A DNA stretch of 5,666 nucleotides from an uncultured Burkholderiales bacterium (GTDB taxonomy: Bacteria > Pseudomonadota > Gammaproteobacteria > Burkholderiales > Burkholderiaceae), in the NCBI GenBank assembly GCA_903845315.1, contig CAIMWY010000444.1, positions 1 through 5,666 of the forward strand, in the 5' to 3' direction. Below are positions 1-4,750 of this stretch, in pieces. Positions within the stretch are counted from its first letter, which is position 1; each line of letters starts with the position of its first letter. Both the position numbers and the translations under genes were made by a program. The notes under the pieces were generated by a model. That model ran no database searches. It was not told the DNA's origin and saw only the letters and a program-made list of their open reading frames with translations.

Positions 1-32
1 AAACTTTGCGAAATTAAATTTTCGTTGTGTAT

Positions 33-359
33 TTAAATTTTCTTAGGCAGCAAAGATTTCAATGCGCCAACCGAATCTTTTTCTGGGATGCCAACACCAA
101 TGCAATGCGCACGCAACAAATAAGGGTTGGCGCCGCTCAAATAGAGTTGTGCAACATCGTTGTTCAACATGGCATCTTTGGCAACTTGGCTCAGACCACT
201 GTGATTCAAATACTCTTGTGCACTCAACCTATATCGTTCAAGGTGTTCGGATTTGTGGTGCAAGTCAAACAGCACCTTATTCAAGGCATAAGACTGAGTA
301 GTAGGAATATCTTCAACCCAATTGCTCAAAGGAATCTCCCATGAAAGATCAATGTGCAT
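33..359 (-). CDS. LigA-like small subunit of an extradiol (4,5-cleavage type) aromatic ring-opening dioxygenase
   Basis: This encodes a 108-residue protein resembling the alpha (LigA/PmdA) subunit of protocatechuate 4,5-dioxygenase. In that family the small helical subunit caps the active site of the catalytic, iron-binding LigB-type subunit. The similarity lies in the helical core at about residues 20-98: an ALNKVLFDLHH segment, then ERYRLSAQEYLNHSGLS, then a turn with ANPYLLRAHCIGVG, which corresponds to the GGNIYFLAKIG region of PmdA/LigA. At 108 residues it is shorter than stand-alone LigA proteins (about 140-150), with a short N-terminus. The ATG at 359 is the only reasonable start, because an in-frame TAG lies three codons upstream (366-368); no strong Shine-Dalgarno is visible. 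A catalytic LigB-like partner, if there is one, would lie downstream on the same strand, left of the window. The gene is less GC-rich (83 of 180 bases over 61-240) than the genes to its right. The family assignment is from memory of motifs and the substrate is unknown. Confidence 0.7.
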   Translation of the reverse strand: MHIDLSWEIPLSNWVEDIPTTQSYALNKVLFDLHHKSEHLERYRLSAQEYLNHSGLSQVAKDAMLNNDVAQLYLSGANPYLLRAHCIGVGIPEKDSVGALKSLLPKKI

Positions 360-481
360 ATTAATCTAGGTTATCTTTTCAGCAAGGAAGAGCAACCATA
401 TTGGCGATGCAGTTGGCATCTATCCTAGGGTGCAAAGACTGCTAGGGCGCGCCCACTGTCGCGCAGGGTACAGATAAAAGC

Positions 482-492
482 ATTGTGAATCT
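482..492 (+). repeat. 11-bp direct repeat, copy 1 (ATTGTGAATCT)
   Basis: This is an exact 11-bp copy of the sequence at 564-574, 82 bp apart start to start, which is close to eight helical turns. Both copies lie between divergent genes, so a paired regulator site is possible. No regulator family is assigned. Confidence 0.4.
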
Positions 493-563
493 TGAGGTAG
501 ATTTAAACAACATGGGTTGGTCACATGCTGCATTAGCTTTTCACGGGTATCACCCAATAGCTG

Positions 564-577
564 ATTGTGAATCTCAC
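564..577 (+). repeat. 11-bp direct repeat, copy 2, extended into a GTGA-N3-TCAC palindrome
   Basis: The repeat ATTGTGAATCT (564-574) continues with CAC, so that 567-577 reads GTGA-ATC-TCAC, a perfect 4-bp inverted repeat with a 3-bp centre. The first copy (482-492) has only the left half followed by TGAG. This is a candidate operator, but the evidence is only pattern and position. Confidence 0.35.
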
Positions 578-621
578 CTGAATAATGCATCGGCTTTCAA
601 ACGAACTCTTCTACATCAAGT

Positions 622-635
622 GAGCGTAAGCGCTC
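622..635. repeat. Inverted repeat GAGCG-TAAG-CGCTC
   Basis: A 5-bp perfect inverted repeat with a 4-nt loop lies 40-53 bp upstream of the TTG start at 675. It could be an operator half-site pair or a small hairpin in the leader RNA. It is too short to be a terminator and no T tract follows it. Confidence 0.25.
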
Positions 636-661
636 TGGTGAAACTCAATTCAATCATTTTC

Positions 662-667
662 AAAGGA
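662..667 (+). promoter_or_regulatory. Ribosome binding site supporting a TTG start
   Basis: AAAGGA, followed by a 7-nt spacer, precedes the TTG at 675. The reading frame is closed upstream by TGA at 639-641, and the next in-frame ATG falls inside the conserved N-terminal motif (residue 18). This site therefore decides the start. Confidence 0.75.
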
Positions 668-674
668 AAGACTT

Positions 675-1376
675 TTGAATTGGCATACTAAATTAGGCAT
701 CATTGTCCCGTCATGGAACACCGTGATGGAATATGAATTTCAGCGCATGGCAGGCGCCACCACCTCTGTGCATTCCCAACGCATCAAGCACACCGATGAT
801 TCTGAAAAGAGTCTTTTGTGGCTAAGTACTCAAGCTCCGGATGCCGCCACACTTTTGTCGCATGCCAAAGTGCAGGCAATTTGCCATGGTTGCACAGCCA
901 GTGGTTTTTTGAAAACGCCTGCCGAGGATCTAGAACAAGCCAAGGAACTTCAAACCCTCACAGGCGTTCCCTGCGTGACCTCAGCCTCCTCCATTGCAGG
1001 CGCACTCAAAGCCCTGTCGGCCCGAAAAATAAGCGTAGCTTCGCCGTATGAGCCTTGGTTGAATGAACGGGTCAAGCAATACCTAGAGCAGGCTGGCTTT
1101 GAAGTGCTTGCCATCAAAGGCTTGGGCACCCAAGCGCATGGCAGCATTTCGGCACCGATTGTCAAAGCGTTGGCCCACGAAGTTATGCGTGACGACACGC
1201 AGGCCCTGTTCATCAGTTGCTCCAACTTTCGTACCTTGGCACTGATCACTGAGCTCGAGCAAGAAACCGGTTGCCCTGTGGTCACCAGCAACCAAGCCTC
1301 TATGTGGGGCACCCTTCGAAGCATTGGTGACATGCGCGATATTCCTGAAGCAGGACGTCTTTTTCACCTGGCATGA
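675..1376 (+). CDS. Maleate cis-trans isomerase-like protein (Asp/Glu racemase superfamily)
   Basis: This is a 233-residue cytoplasmic enzyme of the Asp/Glu racemase superfamily, closest in motif pattern to maleate cis-trans isomerase and arylmalonate decarboxylase. The N-terminal strand LGIIVPSWNTVMEYE (residues 7-21) matches the family signature, with Asn15 in the carboxylate-binding position. Cys73 in CHGCTASG and Cys182 in FISCSNFRT are the two expected active-site cysteines, and Tyr125 in SPYEPWLNERV matches the conserved active-site Tyr. Having both cysteines argues for isomerase or racemase chemistry and against arylmalonate decarboxylase, which keeps only one. The length is close to the family norm of about 240-250. 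The start is TTG with a good ribosome binding site. It is the first gene of a four-gene operon; its stop lies 20 bp before the receptor gene. In this context it may isomerise an unsaturated dicarboxylate or tricarboxylate ring-cleavage product, but the substrate is inferred, and maleate itself is not established. Confidence 0.85.
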   Translation: MNWHTKLGIIVPSWNTVMEYEFQRMAGATTSVHSQRIKHTDDSEKSLLWLSTQAPDAATLLSHAKVQAICHGCTASGFLKTPAEDLEQAKELQTLTGVPCVTSASSIAGALKALSARKISVASPYEPWLNERVKQYLEQAGFEVLAIKGLGTQAHGSISAPIVKALAHEVMRDDTQALFISCSNFRTLALITELEQETGCPVVTSNQASMWGTLRSIGDMRDIPEAGRLFHLA

Positions 1377-1387
1377 GCCATCAATCT

Positions 1388-1391
1388 GGAG
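1388..1391 (+). promoter_or_regulatory. Ribosome binding site choosing the ATG at 1397
   Basis: GGAG lies 5 nt before the ATG at 1397. This favours 1397 over the upstream in-frame ATG at 1373, which overlaps the previous stop as ATGA and would place eight extra residues before a classic signal peptide. Confidence 0.7.
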
Positions 1392-1396
1392 TTTTT

Positions 1397-2365
1397 ATGA
1401 AATTACGACACGTCATTGCCGCCCTTGCCGCGGCGTTGCTCCTGCCATCGGTACAAGCGCAGTCACAGGATTACCCAAACAAGCCAATTCGCATCGTGGT
1501 GCCTTTCCCCGCGGGTGGCACCACCGACATCATCACCCGTGCGGTGGCGCAAAAGCTCTCTGAAGAATGGAAACAACCGGTGGTGGTCGACAATCGCCCT
1601 GGTGGTGGAGCCAACATCGGTGCGGACTATGCAGTGCGCTCAGCGCCAGACGGCTACACATTGCTGATGGCCTCTACGGCGCACAGCATCAATGCCTCGC
1701 TCTACCCCAAAATGACCTATGACCCGGTGAAAGATTTCACGCCCATCACGATCGTGGCAGAAACTGCACAGGTCTTGGTGGTTCATCCCTCAGTTCCGGC
1801 AAACAATGTGCGTGAGCTGATTGCCTACCTCAAAACTCAACCTAGCGCGGTGAGCTACAGCTCTGCAGGCAACGGAAGTCAACCGCATCTTTCCACCGAA
1901 CTTTTCAAAATGATGAGCGGCACCCAAATGCTTCACGTGCCTTACAAAGGCGGGCCTCAGGCCATGACCGACCTGATTGCCGGGCATGTGCAGGTTTCGC
2001 TGGCCACGGCTCCTTCAGCTGTTCAAAACGTCAAGACCGGCAAGGTCAAAGCACTGGGTGTTAGCACCAAGCAACGCATCCCCGCCTTGCCCGATGTGCC
2101 TGCCATCACCGAATCGGGCCTGCCTGGCTACGAAGCCTCGGGTTATTTTGGACTCGTTGGACCTCCCCAAATGCCTGCCGCTATCGTGAACAAGCTCAAT
2201 GCAGCACTGGTAAAAATCGTCCGTGAACCGACCATGAGCAAATACCTCAGTGAGCAAGGGGCCGACCCTGTCACCAGCACCCCAGCTGAGTACGCTGCAT
2301 TGATCCGTGATGAGGTCGAAAAATGGGGCAAAGTTGTGAAAGCAACAGGGGCACAAATTGACTGA
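1397..2365 (+). CDS. Periplasmic solute-binding protein of the Bug/TctC family
   Basis: This is a 322-residue periplasmic receptor of the Bug (tripartite tricarboxylate transporter TctC-like) family, which binds carboxylic acids and related small molecules. A Sec signal peptide is plain: basic MKLRH, a hydrophobic Ala/Leu core to about residue 16, and the cleavage motif SVQA with a likely cut after Ala21. The mature protein starts with the family hallmarks: YPNKPIRIVVPFPAGGTTD (residues 26-44, the ligand-binding loop) and NRPGGGANIGAD (66-77). Later motifs HVPYKGG and LIAGHVQ also fit. Length is typical. No TctA or TctB membrane subunits are present here, as is usual for orphan Bug receptors in Burkholderiales, which rely on membrane partners elsewhere. 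Placement between catabolic enzymes suggests it binds the pathway's substrate. Its end overlaps the next gene by 8 bp. The alternative start at 1373 would overlap the preceding stop codon. Confidence 0.95.
   Translation: MKLRHVIAALAAALLLPSVQAQSQDYPNKPIRIVVPFPAGGTTDIITRAVAQKLSEEWKQPVVVDNRPGGGANIGADYAVRSAPDGYTLLMASTAHSINASLYPKMTYDPVKDFTPITIVAETAQVLVVHPSVPANNVRELIAYLKTQPSAVSYSSAGNGSQPHLSTELFKMMSGTQMLHVPYKGGPQAMTDLIAGHVQVSLATAPSAVQNVKTGKVKALGVSTKQRIPALPDVPAITESGLPGYEASGYFGLVGPPQMPAAIVNKLNAALVKIVREPTMSKYLSEQGADPVTSTPAEYAALIRDEVEKWGKVVKATGAQID
2347..2351 (+). promoter_or_regulatory. Ribosome binding site for an overlapping TTG start
   Basis: AGGGG lies 6 nt before the TTG at 2358, within the last codons of the receptor gene. 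No ATG or GTG occurs in frame before the first conserved motif of the downstream protein, so this TTG is the best start. Confidence 0.55.
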
Positions 2366-3245
2366 TCTGCAAAAATCCTTGCCAGAGTGCGAACCTCACG
2401 ATCCGAAACCTAAACGCCCACGGCGCTCGCCACCAGCGCTAGCGTGTGATGTGCATGCCCACGTCTGCGGACCTAGGCATCTTTTTCCACTGGTGGATAA
2501 CCGCCTCTACAACCCGCCGCAAGCTTCTGGTGATGAATACATTGAAATGCTCGACACACTGGGCTTGGCGCGCGGCGTACTGGTGCAACCAAGCGTATAT
2601 GGCACCGACAACCGAGCCATGCTCGAAGCATTAGCGCTGCACCCAAAACGTTTACGCGGGGTGGCAGTGCTTCCCTTTGATGTCCCCCTTGAAGAGATTC
2701 AACGCTTGCATGCACTCGGTGTTCGTGGGGTGCGCTGCAACATTGTGGATCTGCAAACCGGCAAAGGGCAATTGCCGGTGGATGGCTTGAAGCAACTGGC
2801 CGACAAGATCCAAGCACTAGGCTGGCACATCGAGTTTCTGATGCATGTCAACGAATTTCCTGACCTTGACGTGCAGCTGCAAAGCTTGCAGGTGCCCCTC
2901 GTTTTTGGTCACTTGGGCTATGTCCCCATGCAGCAGGGGCAGACTGAAGGCTTCGAAGCCTTGCTCAGAATGGCCAAGAAAGGACAAGCGTTGATCAAGC
3001 TCACAGCGCCCTACCGACTCACCCCTGAAGCCTACCCTTACCCCTCGGTCAACCCTGCGGCCCAACGCCTCTTGGCTGAAGTGCCGCAGTGCCTAATGTG
3101 GGGCAGTGACTGGCCTCATGTGTTCATCAAGAGCGCCATGCCCAACGATGGTGACCTCTACAACCTGTTACTAGACTGGGTGAAGGATGAGTCACTTCTC
3201 CAGACCATTCTGGTTGACAACCCAGCAAAACTTTACGATTTCTAA
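2358..3245 (+). CDS. LigI-like amidohydrolase (2-pyrone-4,6-dicarboxylate hydrolase family)
   Basis: This 295-residue cytoplasmic protein belongs to the amidohydrolase-2 group (COG3618 type) that includes LigI, the hydrolase opening 2-pyrone-4,6-dicarboxylate to 4-oxalomesaconate. Landmarks in order: DVHAHVCGP (His33, His35), RLYNPP (Tyr51), VLVQPSVYGTDN (74-85), GVRGVRCN (Arg123, Arg126), VFGHLGY (His185) and WGSDWPHV (Asp251, the expected general base). The length and the ending NPAKLYDF fit LigI. In LigI the segment after the third His reads HMGRP and its Arg contacts a substrate carboxylate; here the Arg position is Tyr (HLGYVP). The first about 25 residues are Pro/Arg-rich and probably disordered. 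It starts at TTG, overlaps the receptor gene by 8 bp, and is followed after 3 bp by the aldolase-like gene, so translation is probably coupled. It may act on 2-pyrone-4,6-dicarboxylate or a related lactone; family certain, substrate not. Confidence 0.85.
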   Translation: MTDLQKSLPECEPHDPKPKRPRRSPPALACDVHAHVCGPRHLFPLVDNRLYNPPQASGDEYIEMLDTLGLARGVLVQPSVYGTDNRAMLEALALHPKRLRGVAVLPFDVPLEEIQRLHALGVRGVRCNIVDLQTGKGQLPVDGLKQLADKIQALGWHIEFLMHVNEFPDLDVQLQSLQVPLVFGHLGYVPMQQGQTEGFEALLRMAKKGQALIKLTAPYRLTPEAYPYPSVNPAAQRLLAEVPQCLMWGSDWPHVFIKSAMPNDGDLYNLLLDWVKDESLLQTILVDNPAKLYDF

Positions 3246-3248
3246 CCC

Positions 3249-3944
3249 ATGCCAATCAACCCCAACCAACAACGACTGCGTGATGGCAAGCTCGTGATTG
3301 CTGTCAACATTGGCGGACGCAACCCCGATGTCATGCCGCCCCTAGCCAGCGCAGGTGCGCACGTCGCCTTTATTGATTGCGAGCGCACAGGCATTGGCCT
3401 GGATGCGGCCACCGAGCTTATCCGAGCTGCACGTCTGTCTGGTCTTGCTGCGATTGTCAGAAGCTGGTCAAAAGACCCGGCGGTGCTGGTGCAATACCTC
3501 GATCGGCAAGTCGATGGACTGGTGGTGCCACACATCAACACCGCGCAAGACGCGGCCGATGTGGTGGAGCTCGTGCGCTACGCATGCGGCGCCAAGGCTC
3601 AAGAGAAGACCGTTATTGTTCAAATTGAGACGGTCGAAGCGGTGAAGAACCTCAACGCCATCACGGCGGTGCCCGGTGTGGACGCTTACCTGATTGGCCC
3701 CAACGACCTCGCATACAGCATGATCGGCCAGCGTGGCGCGAGAACTGCGGAAGTACTTGACCAAGTTGAAAGCTTGTGCATCCAACTCAAGGATGCCGGC
3801 AAGCGCTTCGGCATGCCAGCCGACTGGTCACAACTGCAAGCTTTTCGACAATGCGGCGCTACCTTTTTGTATTTTCCGATCGAGTGGTTATTGACCAAGG
3901 CAGTGAAAGATCTATCTGCGGCTCTAGGTTCAGAGGAAACATAA
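3249..3944 (+). CDS. HpcH/HpaI aldolase-fold protein, shortened and with an altered catalytic motif
   Basis: This is a 231-residue TIM-barrel protein of the HpcH/HpaI (class II pyruvate aldolase/citrate lyase) family; typical members have 250-265 residues. Visible landmarks are VAFIDCERTG (39-48), IVRSWSKDP (69-77, Arg71), GLVVPHINTAQDA (90-102), VQIETVEAVKNL (124-135, Glu127) and YLIGPNDLAYSM (147-158, Asp153). Glu127 and Asp153 match the metal ligands of E. coli HpaI (Glu149, Asp175) with the same 26-residue spacing, and Arg71 matches its Arg70. The catalytic His45 position of HpaI (motif DGEH) is Arg46 here (DCER), at the same 25-residue distance from the conserved Arg. About 23 residues are missing between Arg71 and Glu127, where HpaI has its GIRG-containing substrate loop. 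It is the last gene of the operon, 3 bp after the hydrolase, with no clear Shine-Dalgarno, so it is probably translated by coupling. It may cleave the final pathway intermediate, or do other chemistry on a metal-bound oxo-acid. Confidence 0.85.
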   Translation: MPINPNQQRLRDGKLVIAVNIGGRNPDVMPPLASAGAHVAFIDCERTGIGLDAATELIRAARLSGLAAIVRSWSKDPAVLVQYLDRQVDGLVVPHINTAQDAADVVELVRYACGAKAQEKTVIVQIETVEAVKNLNAITAVPGVDAYLIGPNDLAYSMIGQRGARTAEVLDQVESLCIQLKDAGKRFGMPADWSQLQAFRQCGATFLYFPIEWLLTKAVKDLSAALGSEET

Positions 3945-4734
3945 AATGAGCAGGACGGCGTTCGAAAAAAGCCGTTATCCCTTCCCGAAAATCTGCTGTC
4001 CCAGCAGACGCCACAAAGCCTGCATGCTCGCGCTCTAAATGCGGGTCTAAGGGGGAAGTGGCTGCGGCATAAACCAACGACTTGGCCTTGGCCAGAGCGC
4101 CCGATGCGCCCGCTGCCAAACGTTGCGCGTATTTAAGCGTTTCAGCTTCGAGATCAGCGCGCGCCACCACCTTGTTGACCATGCCTAAACTCAATGCAGA
4201 GGAAGCATCAACCGGATCACCCAGCATCAGCATGTCCATGGCACGGCGGATGCCCAGCAATTGCGTCAACGACCAAGAGGTGCCACCGTCTGGACTGGTT
4301 CCAATCGCGCCGTAGCCCATCACAAATTTGGCGTCATCTGCAGCCACCACCAAATCGGCGGCCATCGCCAAGCCAAGTCCGCCCCCTGCGATGGCCCCTT
4401 GCGTGGATGCCACCACGGGAATTGGCATTGCGCGCAGCCCTCGGACGATGCGGTGAAACACCTTGATCAAAGCATCGGCAGTTTGTGCAGCACCTTGCAA
4501 GTCACGGTGAAACACGTTGAGGTCCCCCCCGCCCATAAACGCACGCCCGGCCCCATTGACAATCAGCACCCTCACATCTGCTTGCGCGGCCACCTGCGTG
4601 ATGGCCAAGTCAAGCGCCTGGGCCATCGCGAAATCGAGCGAGTTCAGACTCTTGGGACGGTTCAAGGTGATGATGGCAATCGAGCCATCTCTGCGAATCA
4701 ATACCGGTGGTTCTTGCGGGATGTGATCGGTCAT
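3859..4734 (-). CDS. Crotonase-fold enoyl-CoA hydratase/isomerase-family protein with a C-terminal tail
   Basis: This is a 291-residue enzyme of the crotonase superfamily, acting on acyl-CoA thioesters. The family order is clear: ITLNRPKSLNSLD (22-34), the oxyanion-hole segment GRAFMGGGDL (63-72), GAIAGGGLGLAMAADLVVA (113-131) and IGTSPDGGTSWSL (144-156). The two glutamates of true hydratases (Glu144 and Glu164 in rat crotonase) are not present: the first position is Gly121 (GGGLGLA against GGGCELA) and the second falls in MGYGAIG. Asp149 in SPDGG is the only acidic candidate, as in PaaG-like isomerases, so isomerase or other chemistry is more likely than hydration. The usual family ending FREGITAFFERRPAHF finishes at residue 264; 27 more residues follow, read antisense to the end of the aldolase-like gene. 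The start has a good ribosome binding site, and the gene follows LivF by 16 bp, so it is probably co-transcribed with the transporter. Confidence 0.9.
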   Translation of the reverse strand: MTDHIPQEPPVLIRRDGSIAIITLNRPKSLNSLDFAMAQALDLAITQVAAQADVRVLIVNGAGRAFMGGGDLNVFHRDLQGAAQTADALIKVFHRIVRGLRAMPIPVVASTQGAIAGGGLGLAMAADLVVAADDAKFVMGYGAIGTSPDGGTSWSLTQLLGIRRAMDMLMLGDPVDASSALSLGMVNKVVARADLEAETLKYAQRLAAGASGALAKAKSLVYAAATSPLDPHLEREHAGFVASAGTADFREGITAFFERRPAHFMFPLNLEPQIDLSLPWSITTRSENTKR

Positions 4735-4740
4735 TTCAGT

Positions 4741-4744
4741 TCCT
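4741..4744 (-). promoter_or_regulatory. Ribosome binding site of the crotonase gene
   Basis: On the minus strand AGGA lies 6 nt upstream of the ATG at 4734, inside the 16-bp gap after the LivF stop. It supports this start and independent initiation within the operon. Confidence 0.65.
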
Positions 4745-4750
4745 AGAGCC

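Larger units (their letters stand above)
360..674. other. Divergent intergenic region with candidate regulatory repeats
   Basis: These 315 bp separate the leftward LigA-like gene from the rightward operon and must hold the promoters of at least one of them. No convincing protein gene is seen here. Visible structure includes an 11-bp direct repeat (482-492 and 564-574), a GTGA-N3-TCAC palindrome (567-577), a 10-bp perfect palindrome GGGCGCGCCC (445-454), two CTAGGG copies 17 bp apart (425-430 and 442-447), and a GAGCG/CGCTC inverted repeat with a 4-nt loop (622-635). No sigma-70 promoter matched well: the best -10-like element for the leftward gene (GATAAC, complement of about 374-379) has a poor -35 partner. 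Regulation by a transcription factor encoded elsewhere is an inference from the divergent layout. Confidence 0.5.

Noticed and set aside
14..42. Two copies of TTAAATTTTC 19 bp apart at the left edge
   Set aside because: The sequence is AT-rich and low in complexity, around the LigA-like stop codon; a 10-bp AT repeat here is weak evidence for a site.
485..691. A 68-codon open frame starting at GTG in the intergenic region, overlapping the isomerase start
   Set aside because: No ribosome binding site, no recognisable motif or family, an amino-acid make-up like random translation, and it runs into the well-supported isomerase gene.
950..1333. A minus-strand open frame (127 codons) opposite the isomerase-like gene
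   Set aside because: The plus-strand gene has the full family motif set; the antisense product resembles no family I know.
1373..1396. ATG at 1373 as the start of the Bug receptor, giving an ATGA overlap with the isomerase stop
   Set aside because: The ATG at 1397 has a closer GGAG site and begins a standard signal peptide directly; the extra eight residues would be atypical.
3955..3975. ACGGC/GCCGT inverted repeat near the end of the convergent genes, considered as a bidirectional terminator
   Set aside because: The stem is only 5 bp with an 11-nt loop, no T tract follows on either strand, and it lies within the crotonase coding sequence.
4261..4746. A long plus-strand open frame (161 codons) opposite the crotonase gene
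   Set aside because: It is antisense to a clear crotonase-family protein, has no recognisable domain or ribosome binding site, and is explained by codon bias of the real gene.
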